DNA of 64,000 bases from Phorcus lineatus (GCA_921293015.1 OV121084.1:21952960-22016959); one strand, 5' to 3'; positions 22,281-34,355 are shown, counted from the stretch's first letter. Notes: a model not told the origin generated them from the letters alone. A program made the numbers and translations.

Positions 22281-24152
22281 TTAGGAGCCCTGGTTGGAGC
22301 CCCCTCTCCCCCGAAAAGGCTGCTGGCCCTTAGCCTGCTTGCCCCTTCTGCTCTTGCCTCTCTTCCCTGGCTGACCTCCCCTGCCGGAGCCTGGCTGGAG
22401 CGAAGTTGTCCACCAAGTTCCGACTTTGGGCGGCGGTTCCTGCGGGAGGCCTTCCAGGAGGGACTTGCGCTTCGCGGCAGAACCAGAGCCGCCTTTGGCA
22501 GCTTTGGCCCTATCTAGCCGTTCCGCGAAGTCTTTGATCACTGTCGCCGATCCCGGGTACAGGGTTTGACCCAGCTCATACGGGAGGGCGAGCAGTACGT
22601 TCTGAGTCGGCTGAGGGAGCGAAGAACAGCTCATCCACAGCCTCCGCAGCCCCATCACTGCGGTCATTACCTGACTCGCCGCGCTCCTAATAGAGTCGCG
22701 AGCCAGGTAACTAGAGACCTCAGTCAATTGCCTCTGGAGCAGGACCGTCTCGGACTGTGCCTTCTTGACCTGCTCCGACCCTTCAGACAACCCCTGGCCC
22801 TGCATGGAAGCCAGGTAGGCTGAATGCACCGAGATCCGAAGCTGCTGCGCCGCATTCCGATACATCTCCTCAAAGGAGCGGAACGTGCGCTTAAGCAACT
22901 GGTCCTGATACTTGAAGAGCGGCACCCGCCGGCCCGGAAGTCCAATGGCGTCCGGGTTGACTGATGTCAACACATCATCGTCGACCTGGGGGACATCAAA
23001 CAACCCCACCTCCCCTATAGGGTACCTCCTGTTGAGTTCGGGAAGATCGAATCTCGTGCGGGTACCCGATAGGAGAGGTGTGATCGCATCAGCCCTCAAG
23101 CTTTCGAGGATGCGGAGCCGCGCCTGCAGTGCCTTGCGTTGTGCGAAGGCCCTGCCGGGAAGCCGGAACTCCGCAGCGTCTGACTCCTTCTCGGGAACAA
23201 CTACCTGAGGGAAGGCGGCCGCGAACTTATCGTGCACCCCCCTCAGGGCTACAGCAATGGGAAGGTCAGTCGGGTCAGGCCCCGCACCCCCCTCGACCTC
23301 CATCTCCTCCTCCGAGGAGTCCTCAGTACCCTCGGTGTCCTGAACGGACAAGGTATCTGACGGACCCCCCGAAACAGTAGACGAAGGAAGCAAGGGAATA
23401 CGGAACCGCGACCCCACAGATTCCCGCTGTTCCGAAGAAGGAGCCGGAGGCCCGAATCCAGACGCAGACCCCGACGCCGAAGCGCCCGGGTCTCGGCTCT
23501 TGGGGTTACCGGTTCCCCCCGACCCCTCGGCGGTACCAAGGTCATTCGGGGGGTCCCGTGTCACAGTGCAACTAGGAACCCGGCTAGTGCTGGGTCGCTG
23601 CTCTGGTATCATCAGTGCATCACCCGGGCCCCTGCCCGGGTTAGCTCTGGAACCGGCACCGACGACGGCCCCGAGGGAACCGGTCGGCCGGGCATCCAGA
23701 CCTGCCGGGGGAACCTCCGACCTGAGCTCGGACATAAGTTCCCCCATTAGGCCCTTCATCTGCCCCTTAATTAACGAGTTAATTGCATCTAGTGATGGTG
23801 CTATGGGGAGGGCCCTAGTGGCAGACATCCGCCCCCCCACCTCCGAATCTGAGCTTTCCTCAGATGGGATCGGGGGGGAACGCACTGTCTTTTTGCCTTT
23901 ACCCTTACCACCTGACTTAGACGGGGGGGTCAGTCCTCTCAGCTCCTGCCCCGCCTCCAACATCCCCTTGTAGAAGATCGTATCAGCCTGCCTCTTCTTC
24001 TTTGTCATGGCGCAGAACCCGTTACAAAGAGAGCAGTCGCCGTCCACGTGACCCCTGGTCACCAGACACTGCAAACAGGCCTCATGGCCGTCCGCCTGGG
24101 GGATATTGACCCCGCAATCAACGCATTTCTTGAATGACTGTAAGCCAAACAT
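22281..24152 (-). CDS. Gag-like protein of the DIRS-type element
   Basis: The 623-residue product starts with MFGLQSFKKCVDCG and holds Cys pairs (CVDC, CLQC, CSLC) in the first 45 residues. A long low-complexity Pro/Ser/Gly/acid region follows, then a conserved C-terminal third (LPGRRVPLFKYQDQLLKRTF; AAQQLRISVHSAYLA) and a basic RG/GK-rich tail suited to nucleic-acid binding. It lies 42 bp upstream of the RT ORF on the same strand, the usual gag-pol order. The frame is intact. The role as RNA-binding structural protein is inferred from position and composition. Confidence 0.8.
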   Translation of the reverse strand: MFGLQSFKKCVDCGVNIPQADGHEACLQCLVTRGHVDGDCSLCNGFCAMTKKKRQADTIFYKGMLEAGQELRGLTPPSKSGGKGKGKKTVRSPPIPSEESSDSEVGGRMSATRALPIAPSLDAINSLIKGQMKGLMGELMSELRSEVPPAGLDARPTGSLGAVVGAGSRANPGRGPGDALMIPEQRPSTSRVPSCTVTRDPPNDLGTAEGSGGTGNPKSRDPGASASGSASGFGPPAPSSEQRESVGSRFRIPLLPSSTVSGGPSDTLSVQDTEGTEDSSEEEMEVEGGAGPDPTDLPIAVALRGVHDKFAAAFPQVVVPEKESDAAEFRLPGRAFAQRKALQARLRILESLRADAITPLLSGTRTRFDLPELNRRYPIGEVGLFDVPQVDDDVLTSVNPDAIGLPGRRVPLFKYQDQLLKRTFRSFEEMYRNAAQQLRISVHSAYLASMQGQGLSEGSEQVKKAQSETVLLQRQLTEVSSYLARDSIRSAASQVMTAVMGLRRLWMSCSSLPQPTQNVLLALPYELGQTLYPGSATVIKDFAERLDRAKAAKGGSGSAAKRKSLLEGLPQEPPPKVGTWWTTSLQPGSGRGGQPGKRGKSRRGKQAKGQQPFRGRGGSNQGS

Positions 24153-24756
24153 AAAAGAAACAGTTGAAAGAACTAAAGGGGGAAGGGGAAGTGCAAGTGT
24201 AATCTAAGTTAATATATGAATGTATATATAAAACTATAGAGAACATGACGGCCGCGATATAATAGTGAGAAGCATCCAAAAGCAAGCACTACAATCACAG
24301 CCTGAAACAAAAAAAAACATGTACACAACATGGCTTGCCCACCGATTAACGGAAGTTTTCGTCAAGTTAAAACCAGGTGAAAACAATCGCCATCGACGTA
24401 AAAGATGCTTATTAATACATAATAATAATAATAACATCAAGTGCCAAACAACGACTGATTCCAAACAAAAGATATCTATTTTCCACCTAGTCGGGAAAAA
24501 CAATCTTCGAGAATCCGCCATGTTTGTCTCTTTTCCCGCGCAAAGACGAAGCACGTGGCCCGAACTGCTTGGGAAAAGCCTAAGTCACAACGCGATGGAA
24601 TGCGATAATGCGAACCTATTCTAAACTACGTTTAGCAATAAAGGTTACCATACATTTGAATCTTTTTCCATTGTCCTTATTTCTTAGAGAAACTTAGCAA
24701 CTTGTGAAGGTTAGAGAACACGTCTTTCCTCTTCAATGACAGATTGATAAGTGGTT
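24153..24756 (-). other. 5' untranslated region of the DIRS-type element
   Basis: About 600 bp between the gag start and the right terminal repeat. It contains an AATAATAATAAT run near 24420. No ORF with a domain is seen; transcription toward gag would start in or near the terminal repeat. Confidence 0.55.
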
Positions 24757-24921
24757 TCGCCAGTTATCGCCAGGGAAGGGGCCCTGTTAGGGTGGTGGAA
24801 AGTACAAAAACACGTTTTGAGTGGTTTTTTGTATATTTTTTATTGAAAAAATAGTCACAACCTGTCATGTAGCAAAAATATACAGATTTTATGCAGTAGT
24901 ACCCCAAGGAGGATCCCTTCC
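24757..24921 (-). repeat. Right inverted terminal repeat of the DIRS-type element
   Basis: It is the reverse complement of 19031-19190, followed by 11 bp ending in GAAAAAGAAT at 24932, where the LINE sequence resumes. Confidence 0.9.
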
Positions 24922-24932
24922 TGAAAAAGAAT

Positions 24933-25604
24933 GGACGATACTGTTTGTTTATAAAAACACAGGTTAAAGCAATAAAGTATTGGATAAGGCTGCTCAGGAT
25001 GAATTATTCCCTTATCCCATTACATTTATATGAAATGCTTAAATTACAAGATGAAAATGGTAAAGTTAACTGGGTTTCTCATGTTCATGAGATGTTACTT
25101 ACTAGTGGTTTTAGTTATGTGTGGATCATGCAAGATGTTGGCAATGCCACTATGTTTATATCTGCTTTTAGAAGGCGTTTAGTTGATATCTATATCCAAA
25201 TCGGGAGAGTGAATATTGAAACCACATCATATTTGTCACATCATTCAAAAATAAAAGATACATTCCAGTGTCAAACATATATTCATAAACTTAACAATAG
25301 AAACCTGGTCAGATCAATGTGTAAATTTCGTATATCTCTCAAATACTAAGTTAATTATTGAGTTTATCACAAACGTAAGAAGAACATAAATGTGATTTCT
25401 GATACAGATCCTTTCTTCTTATATAGTGTCCATAATCTTGTTGAAAATGAATTTCATGTTTTCTTTGAGTGTAATAGATATGCTTCATTCCGTAATGAAT
25501 ACCTCCTGTCCATCAAACAAAATTTTAAAGGCAGATTGACATTGCACAAAATATTTAACAGAGGATCTAAATATAATACGATTAACCTCCATATATCTTT
25601 GTAA
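24933..25604 (+). pseudogene. Split LINE ORF2 relic, part 3 (C-terminal end)
   Basis: It continues the LINE frame as GRYCLFIKTQVKAIKYWIRL (compare GRFPLYINSQIRCLRFWFKL in the intact LINE), then VSHVHEMLLTSGFSYVWI, and after stops and a frameshift near 25350, ENEFHVFFECNRYASFRNEY. The last block matches the intact LINE's C-terminal H-x4-C region (ENEMHFTFSC). Together with parts 1 and 2 it gives about 1 kb of LINE, interrupted by 12.4 kb of insertions. Confidence 0.88.
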
Positions 25605-25658
25605 ACTACTCAAATTGAGAGCATTGTAATACCGGTCATGTGACAACAATTATACTTT

Positions 25659-28375
25659 TTATATTACAACTGTACCATGGGCCATGTGGTCTGAACTACT
25701 GCCAATAAAGATGAGGATGAGGCAAGCTGTGGACAACACGGATCTAGGTCTTTCAGACTCGTCAGCCAAGTAACATAAGAAATCGGCAATCATAAATGAA
25801 CGATCAGGGGGAAACAGGTAATATTTCTCCTGACAAAACTGAAATAGTTTAGAGAGACAACTGTTGTGAGACTTAAAAGTAGACTGTGCCAAACAAAGAG
25901 GGAACTGGCTAATAGCACGTACAGGCCACCGTTGGTTGGTTAGATGCGTTTTTCACATTTTCTCCAAGGGTATATTTCCATCCCTTGTTTCTCATGGGCT
26001 CGGGGAGAATTCGCATTGAACAGAAGCTCCGTCTGTATGTAGGTATCCGCAGAGGGCTGTCTATTAACATTTCCTGAAGTAACGGGTACAAAGGTTGGCT
26101 GATCCATTTTGGGGCAATAATTGTAGCTGTTGCTCTTTGTGCTTTTATCACTGAGAAAACAGTTTGTAATAGACAAAATGGTGGGTTTACGTAATTGATC
26201 TCGCTTCTCCAATCCGTTTGAGACAGGGCATCTATTCCCTGTGTGAAAGGTTCCCAGAACCGTGTGTTGAACCGGGGTAGCTGTGTGTTGGCAGCGCTCG
26301 CAAAAGGTCTATGGTGTGAGGACCTCAGAGTTTGTCTATGTAGCAGAAGAGAGCTGGGTGAAGCATTCTGTTTCATTGAGACAACGTGTCTTCTTGACTG
26401 TTGTTGATGCCCGATATATGAGTGCAATGTGGAGAGCATCCATTGTCCACTGCTTCTGCCCATATTGCCCTTGCTATAACTGTCAGTTTGTGGGAGGAAC
26501 CTCCTTGATTGTTCACATTGGTGATCAATGTGGTATTGTCTGTTAGAATCACTAAAGTTGCACCTTTCAGCTGATGAATAAATGACATCAGCGAAAGAAG
26601 AATTGCCATCTGTTCCTGGAAATTGGACGACTCCCTTGAAACTCTCATCTTCCAATTGCCAGAGGCTTCTAGCTCTCCCAAAACACCTCCCCAACCCAGG
26701 TGAGAGGCATCTGTAAACAACGGAGCTGTGAACACTTGAGGACATAACTTCCTTGAATTGAAAAAGTCAATATTTGTAAGCCAGCACTGTAACTCTGCAC
26801 GAGTATTGTTGTTGATGGTCAACTCAGACTCCCATGTATCTCTTGTGCAAAGTAATCTGTAAGCTGAACGTAGAAATAATTTACCCTGGTTAACTGCCCA
26901 CGCAACCGAGACACAATGACCACAAATCCTTGCTAAACAACATGCAGAAATAACAATGTTCAATGTTCAAAATATGTCTAATTGTCCTCTTTTTGCGATT
27001 AACACGTTTGTTTTGTGCTTTAACGTAAACAAATCCAGTAACAATTTTATAACCAATGTACGCAATAGAATGAACTGGTACCAACACTTTATATTTATTG
27101 TAATTGATTCTAAAACCCAAATCACAAAGTGTATCTACCAACAGGTCAGTATGATCGCCAATAAGAGCTCTAGTTGACATCAACAACAAAATCATCAACA
27201 TAGATGACAATACGCAACCTTAAAGAGCGAAAGTATGCAACAGCAGGTCGGAGACATTTTGCAAAATAATAAGGGCTACATAAGGCAAAACACACCATAC
27301 ATAATATCTTTCACTCCACCTGAAACCAAGAAATTGTTGACAATCGCCATGTACATTAATATGGTGAAATCCACTCTTAATATCAACAGATACTAAACAA
27401 TCATCATGGTTAATAATGTTAGCAACATTTTTAATATCTTCATTTCTATATGCCGGCATTTTGCAAAAACTGTTCAAATGTCTTAAATTGTGAATACGTC
27501 TAAGCTCATTATCCTTTTTCGGTACACATCCAAGTGAGGAAATATAATTCGGTTTAATGTCACAAACCTTAACACATCCAATCCTCAAAAGTTCATTAAC
27601 CTCAGTGTCAATAAACAGTTCTTCTTTGATTGAAAATGTTGGATTTGCTAGGTAAAAAGGCTTGGGTAATGAACAAAAAGGAATTTTCACACCAGTACTT
27701 ATCCAATCCAATACAGTGGGAGAAGTTCCAATGTCTGTCCAAGCTGAATTAGCAAAACCATTCCCGAGAAAAATATCAACAGTCGAAGGGAAGCAACTTC
27801 AACCTAATAGTGTCACAACTCGTGCTCGTCTCCACGTTGATCCCTATTGAATCCGTGACCTCTGCCCTTGGAGAACGGCCTGTTTTACAAAGTTGAGAAA
27901 AAGTCATTTCCATTACCTCTACCACGATTAAAGTTTGTAAAACGTCCTCTGTATTGGGGTCGATCATTGCCACGATCAGAAGTCGATACCACCAAGATGG
28001 CTGCTGCGTTATGTAGCTGTCCTAGTGATTTTGGCGAAAATCCACTCGTGTTGGACAGTAGAGCTCGAAAAACACTAGACGTTGTGTTGTCAAACTGTCC
28101 TTGCACTAATAGCGCTGCATATTCATTTTGAAGGTACTTTATATGGGCCTTCAACAAGAGAAACAAAGTAGCAATTGTGACTGATTTTCCTCTGCCGTGA
28201 GTACCTTTAAACAGGTTTCCACATATCTGGCAGATTTACTCACGACATTGTAGATAGATCTGTCATTTGCCTTGATTCCTCTCCTGGAATCGTTAAACCT
28301 CAAATCCATAAGGAAGTCAAATGCATTGCAGGGAATCCCAAGTGCCTTGGAAATCTCCCCGAATATCTCTCTCAC
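25659..28375 (-). pseudogene. Decayed Ngaro-like YR retroelement (gag, RT/RNase H and YR fragments)
   Basis: Fragments match the intact element at 38101-42539 in the same order. Gag pieces lie at 28375-27885 (LRFNDSRRGIK, NTSGFSPKSLGQLHNAAAI). RT begins at 27711 (SSLGCVPKKDNELRRIHNLR), with YVDDFVV recoverable in a shifted frame near 27200. RNase H lies at 26900-26370 (FTDASHLGWGGVLG, ILTDNTT). The post-RNase H domain covers 26300-25950 (ANTQLPRFNTRFWEP, NPPFCLL). The first part of the recombinase core-binding domain is at 25892-25659 (FPPDRSFMIADFLCYLADES). At least four frameshifts or stops separate the pieces, and the catalytic YR domain is missing. Confidence 0.88.
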
Positions 28376-28700
28376 CCATGGCGTCTAGATGTTCCGTCCG
28401 AGGTGTGGCAGGGCGGCCATTTTCTTCACATTCAGGCGGTAAACGCAAGCCTCCAATTAGAGCCCCAAGGTCTTCATTGTTCCTCTCAAACGAGCTTCAA
28501 TATCGCTCTGGCGATCTGATAACTATCCAATTTTTGAAGATATGCGAGACAAACACTATCTATCATCTGCAATGAAGTATTAACGTCTGATTCATTGTCG
28601 CATGACATGACGTCTGTCAGTTGGAATACACAGAGCAAGATTAACGTAAAGTGACCTCTGTCTCTTATATGACGTCATAGGCGATCATGTGACTACGCTT
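28376..28700 (-). other. Probable 5' end of the decayed Ngaro-like element
   Basis: ACACAGAGCAAGATT near 28629 followed by TGACGTCA at 28673 resembles the ACAGAGCAAGGAT plus TGACGTCA of the A repeat of the intact element (42451-42539). The resemblance is partial. Confidence 0.4.
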
Positions 28701-31195
28701 GATAGCCTCTCTTCATTTATGTACTACTCATTCAATTTTATATTCTGTAAACAATTTAAATTTATACATTTCTATGAAAGGCTGTATTTTTTAAAATATG
28801 CCATTTTTATCTTTTCTTATAGGCCTATATTTAGATATCTAGAATATAATTTGGATAAATATGTCTAAATCCAGACACAAAGTGATCCCTGTCAAATACT
28901 TACAATCATATGTGTTTGTACAAATGATACTTTAAGAAGACTTATTTAAATATGTCATTTGAATTAATCACCCATGTTTAATAATTTCTTATATTCATTT
29001 TATACTGTGTATATTTCAGTGACTACTTTTTATTTTAGACATTTTTAAACCTCAATTATTTAATGACATAGTATTATTGTAACTAGCGACCTTGACCTAG
29101 AACAATCTACATTTTTAATTTACTTATCATATGACATTGGTGAGTTGGTTTTTTTGCCTCCTGTTCTTCATGTAAACCTGTAATAGTTGTGTTCTTGTCG
29201 GACTGTCAGATGCTCAATACCCAAGTCGGACGCAATCTTCCAACGTAAGGAGGACGCATACGAATTCTGTAGGTTGTTTTGATCCACGTTCACCTACTTA
29301 GACAAATAGTGAGCACGAGTTGTCAATGTTCTGATTGACAGGTCATTACACGATATCTCATCTTCAGAATTCTGAGCGTGGTCTGAACAATAACGTTGAC
29401 GAGTTGTTCTCTTTTTGGGTCAACGAACTGGAGGCATCTTGCACTGTTAACCTACAATAAAATCACAAACGATTTTCCAAACTGATGTGTACGGTCTGAT
29501 GTAATGCAGAATATTACGAGCAGAAACACGATAGCTTGCTGCCAAGATGGTGAAAACAATAAAGTGAAGTCTTGCAAGACACAGAGTTAAAACAAAGGAA
29601 ATTTAAAATTTCGCGAGACTTGAAATTAAAACAAAGGAAACTTAATACACGAGATTACGTAAAATGAAATAATGAAATAGATTAATTTTTATTTTTATAT
29701 GTATTGAGTGATAGGTGAGAAAATAAATTATTGGTGAATTTTTTCTTCGAATACAAAAAAACGGTTGTGTTTCCACACAAAAAAAACCCCACCAAAATCG
29801 AAAGTGTATTTATAGAAAATTCACCGGAAATAATGAAATCATAAAGTATTAGAGTGCATTAAAAATGAAAGCTTTGAAAATGGAAAAAGATAAATATAAG
29901 GAGTTGAGAAATATTGAAGCTCTAAACTGGAATAAAAGATTTGAATTGAATGTTTTGACATATATGAAAAGGTAGAAAATGCCATTATGAAGTGAACTGA
30001 TAAATAAAGAGGGGTAATTAAAATATGCTGAAAAGAATAAATACAAATAGAAATGTCTGTCAAGCCAAACTACACTCAAAGTATTCAGTTAAAATCTATT
30101 TTTATTTCTAAAATACCCATTCAATGCCGACGATCGTAAACCAATAAATAAAAAATAAAATGCCTATTATTCACAAAATTTGAGACTCCTCATCTTCCTA
30201 CGCAAAACTTTAAGTGCAACTGCCGGGTGACTTTGCTCCAAAATTTCTGTCTGTATACACTATGCTTTGCATGTACATCTAATAGATATGAAAAACACAT
30301 TTCTATTCTATTACTTAAAATGCATCAATATAATAAATACCTTAGCTATTCAGATGAAGTATGTTTTTAGCAAATCGTAAAAAAAGTTGAAAAATGTACC
30401 GTTTACGTCACTGTTTTGACGTACCACTTGATTTTCTTCAATGAAATGTGTGATGTCACCTGTGTAAAATAAATGGCCTCAGTCGTATCTTTACACAATT
30501 AAATAGTGCGGATTGTTGGAGCCATACCAGTCGCCGAATTCATATAAAAACTGGCAAGATATTTCCCTAGAGTTTGATGAATAGTAAAAAAGAAAAAAAA
30601 TAACAATGACAGTAAAGTTGAATAAATGTCAATTACATAACGCGGAAGTGAGTCTCTTCAAATTGAACTCGAACGACTAAAGATTACTAATTTTGGCTGC
30701 ATACTTATTACTTCTTATAAAATTGAACATTATAATATCATGATACGAATGCATAGTAAAATCATAATAACTTGTGGTTGTTGAATCTGGCCAATTTTTT
30801 CAATTATATGCTGATTTCGCTAAATGATATATGTGCATGTTGTGACGATGTTTGAAATAGATTTTTTATTGTAAGCTTTCCATGTTTTAAAATCCATGAC
30901 CAGTCTTTTTTTTTATCTGACCAAATAAAAAAATTTATCAAATATTCTAAACTTTCATTAATTCATTCGTCTATTTTCATATTACCTTTGTTGGAATTAT
31001 AAAAATAAATCATGTTCAAATAAGCTAGGAATTGAGATAACATTATTTTAAACATAAGTCTATCAAAATATATGACATTACAAAACATGTATCGACAAAA
31101 GAATACAGTGATATAAATTTCTGAAAATGGATATCAAAACAGAACACTATGAAACTTAATGGTAAATTTTTTATTTTTCTCTCTTGGTGTTGCAA
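28701..31195. other. AT-rich DNA, no recognised gene
   Basis: Low-complexity A/T-rich sequence. I find no frame with a recognisable domain and no clear repeat structure. Confidence 0.4.
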
Positions 31196-32330
31196 TAAAA
31201 ACTAGAAATATGTGCATGTGATGCACAGAGATGTCCCCCTTCCAAACTTTTAATCCAACCTTAATCTCATTGCCACTTATACCAGAAACAATCCATACAA
31301 AACATATAACAAAAAGGTTAATATATTAGCATCAATGAACTTGACATAATAATGACTCGTGAAACATACAAGTTTAATAGTGCATAAGGAAGGGTTTTAT
31401 ATATTTGTCAGCTTCTTTTTTGTAGGGAATGTGACATTTGATACTCACACAAACATCAAATATCATAAATAGCATCTACAGCCCCCAATATGCACTAAGT
31501 TCAAATTGTTTCCATGGAAACCAAGTAAAATGAAAAATTAAGAATAACCAAAGTAGCAAAAGGCACTACCCAAGCACTAGATCTAACCACATACCAGGTT
31601 AAGTAAGATAATACTTATAGATTTTTAGATATAGGTTATATATACCCCCATATATGCACAAAGTTCAAATTGTTTCCATGGAAACCAGAAAAATATAAAA
31701 ACAATTGAGTAACCAAAGAAGCAAAAGGCACCACTAGATCTAACCACATACCGAGTTTCGAAAGGAAATATTGAACGTTTTTTTAGATTTAAAGGAGCCT
31801 ACCCCCTACTTGCACTCAGTTCGAATTGTTTCCATGGAAACCAGAAAAAAAATTTAAGAATAACCAAAATAGCAAAAGGCAACAAGACCTAACCACAAAC
31901 CAAGTTTCGTAGAAAAATATTGAACTGTTTTTGAGAAATGGCCCGGAAACGGACCCTACCCCCCATTTGCACTAGGTTCGAATTGTTTCCATGTAACCAG
32001 AAAAATATTAAAAAATTTAAAATAACCAACATAGCAAAAGGCACCACTCCACCACTAGACCTAACCACAAACCAAGTTTTGTAAAAAAATATTGAACGTT
32101 TTTTGAGATATGGCCCGGAAACTGACCTTACCTCCCATTTGCACTAAGTTCAAATTGTTTCAATGGAAAACAGGAAAAAAAATTCAGAATAACCAAAATA
32201 GCAAAAGGCACCACTCCACCACCAGACTTAACCACATGCCAAGTTTTGTAAAAAAATATTGAACGTTTTTTTAGATGTGGTCCAGAAATGTAAGCATTTC
32301 GGTATTACGGAACTACGGACAGAACTGAAA
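31196..32330 (-). repeat. Minisatellite-bearing repeat, right copy (inverted relative to 10775-11690)
   Basis: It begins with CTAGAAATATGTGCATGTGA and ends with CGGAACTACGGACAGAACTG, the mirror of the left copy. The units carry GTTTCCATGGAAAC near 31508, 31671 and 31829, with variants near 31985 and 32156. It holds an extra 100 bp or so near 31340-31440 that the left copy lacks. Confidence 0.85.
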
Positions 32331-33143
32331 AAATTATAATAAGATAAACTATTATTTAAAGTTTATACCATTTTACACATTAAAAAAAATATAGATTATG
32401 TGATAAATCATATTACAAAAATAATATGTACAATATATTTTTAATTATTATAAAAGCTCATTTTCCCGATTGGCTGAGAAGCGGTCATTTGTCAGTCGAC
32501 AGAAAAGCATATTACCTTCACTCGGAGTCCGACCAAAAGTGATATTGACTTGAAACAGACTTAATGACGTCAAACCGTTGTTACATGACGTCATGCTATT
32601 GTTATCGTGACGTCTTTTGACCGTCATGTTGAACAATAGGGGATTCTCAATATTTATGCATGCCTACGACCTATGACCTCCTCAAATCCAAACCGAGGCT
32701 AAGGCTGCTTCCTACTTCCTGGTTAGCGTAAGGGCTGCATTTCGATAGTACGATTCGCTATGTATTTTGAATTTCCTTCGGCTAGACACGATTATATAAG
32801 CATAAACTAAAAGAAAAACAGGCAATTTCAGACGTTAAAACATGTCGAGTGATAATAAAAACGACAAAAGGAAGGTAAATTCACCCAGGGCTAGCTTCAA
32901 ATCTTTGTTTTTGATAGTTGTATTTGTGGTAAATTCAAAGATATTTGTATTCGCATTTGGTCCGTATAGACATGACTGCATTTATAATAGAAGAATAGAA
33001 GAGTTACCCGCCCTTGATGGTTGACGACACGTTTGAAAACGCTCTGATGTTTTTGTTGAAAATAACACGAAAAAAGGGTAACTGGAACATATAATTCTAT
33101 CACATAGAAGCCCATCCGACAGCGTACGTTTTGAAGCTACATC
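32331..33143. other. Intervening DNA and probable 5' UTR of the LINE
   Basis: It contains TGACGTCA at about 32566 and 32586 and a block (AATAGGGGATTCTCAATATT ... CGAGGCTAAGGCTGCTTCC, 32636-32715) that recurs inverted at about 44490-44600. The 5' boundary of the LINE could not be placed. Confidence 0.4.
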
Positions 33144-34355
33144 ATGGTAGATCTGGCAAGTTACAGAGCGAGGATAGGAACTTTTCGACAACCACCCGGT
33201 ACTCGGCAGGTGAGCCATGTTGACGGGTACACGCCATTCACTCAACGACGCGATCGAGACTTTGATAACATGCCTTATCGCTTAATCTTATGCACTTTAT
33301 TGTTCACAGTGCATCTCTCACTCTCTGGTCTCATTATTTGTAACCAAAATGTCTTCCACAATAACACATTTGACCAGTTTTTACCAAAAGAAACAACTTT
33401 CTTGTGTGTAACGTGTGACGTCACCACCACGAACTGTGACCTAGTTTTGTCTATCAACCAGGCCGCACATGCTGCACATGATCGTGCCCTGTGTCTACTC
33501 GGAGACGACGCGCTTCCCGTGCGAGTGATAATGCAACGTTTGTTATGCTCCAATGATGTCGAGACCAACCCGGGCCCAGTTACACTTGAGCAAGTTCAAG
33601 AAACCCTACTCGGGGCAATCGATAACATAAAATCTGAGATATCAACAATCAGAGATGACTTAAGTACACAGATTTCCTCTCTTCGGGCTGATATTAACGC
33701 AATTAACACGAAGTGTGAGAACTTGGAAGACTCTGTAACCGATATTCGTGGGGCACTTGACGTTATGAAACAAAACCATGATATCGTGAATGATGACGTC
33801 GATGCTCTCGATAGAAAGATCGATACGGTGATAGCACAGATGTCCAACGTAGATGTCGAACTAGACAGGCTGGAATCGTACAGTAGGAGGGACAATATTA
33901 TAATCCATGGTATTCCTGAAGCCAACAGTGAGGAAAAGTCGATGGCATGCTAGCAGACAGTTCTGTCAACACTAAACGACCACGCTACTTTTAAAACATG
34001 GGAGACGTCTGACGTCATCCGCGCTCATCGGCTTGGCGTAAAGAGAGTTAATGCATCAAGGCCTCGTCCGATGATCGTGAAGCTTCACATGTCAGATGAC
34101 AAAGTGCGTTCTTTGAAAGCGAGACCAGCTTTTAAGGCGGCAGGGCTTGGTATCTCGAGTGACTTGACGTCACGTCAGCGCCAACAGCTTCAAGCGTTAA
34201 AGGGAACTAATACGTTTGGATATTTCAAAGATGGTCATCTTGTGACGGTGCCTCGTTCTACAACTGGAACAAACAGGTCTACTAAATCTAGGGACACGAG
34301 ACCCACCGACCAAACGACGACCCGACAGACGAGATCTAACTCCTCACTGCCGTAG
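33144..34355 (+). CDS. LINE ORF1 protein with 2A-like motif, coiled coil and RRM-like region; one in-frame TAG
   Basis: Predicted order: a hydrophobic stretch after Met43 (ILCTLLFTVHLSLSGLIIC), which would look like a signal or anchor if translation starts at Met43 (33270). The 2A-like motif DVETNPGP follows at residues 138-145, then a heptad-rich coiled coil (about residues 150-245) and an RRM-like segment starting YSRRDNIIIHGIP. A TAG at 33951-33953 interrupts the RRM-like part. The same frame runs on (FKTWETSDVIRAHRLG, RPRPMIVKLHM) to the TAG at 34353-34355 with a basic tail. ORF1 proteins of this kind bind LINE RNA as chaperones. The 2A motif is expected to split off the N-terminal 144 residues during translation. 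Confidence 0.85.
33555..33578 (+). promoter_or_regulatory. 2A-like (StopGo) translational recoding motif in LINE ORF1
   Basis: Codons for D-V-E-T-N-P-G-P match the D-x-E-x-N-P-G-P core of 2A peptides, in frame with ORF1. Such motifs make the ribosome skip the Gly-Pro bond. They are known in several APE-type LINEs of invertebrates. Confidence 0.85.

Larger units (their letters stand above)
19001..24932 (-). mobile_element. DIRS-type YR retrotransposon, 5.93 kb, inserted in a LINE
   Basis: Order on the minus strand is gag (24152-22281), RT/RNase H (22239-20713), then YR (20828-19749). Inverted terminal repeats of about 160 bp lie at 19031-19190 and 24757-24921. An internal complementary region at 19275-19373 is the exact reverse complement of right end plus left end. 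There is no target-site duplication, and the LINE frame resumes exactly across the insertion (ILGET then GRYCLF). All of this fits DIRS elements, which replicate via a circular intermediate and integrate with a tyrosine recombinase. Ends could shift by a base or two because of microhomology. Confidence 0.92.

Noticed and set aside
23500..23973. 157-codon plus-strand frame
   Set aside because: Antisense of the low-complexity part of the DIRS gag.
29290..29460. Possible exon on the minus strand after TTTATTGTAG with frame PKKRTTRQRYCSDHAQNS
   Set aside because: The apparent ATG frame stops after five codons, there is no good donor in frame and no homology I can name.
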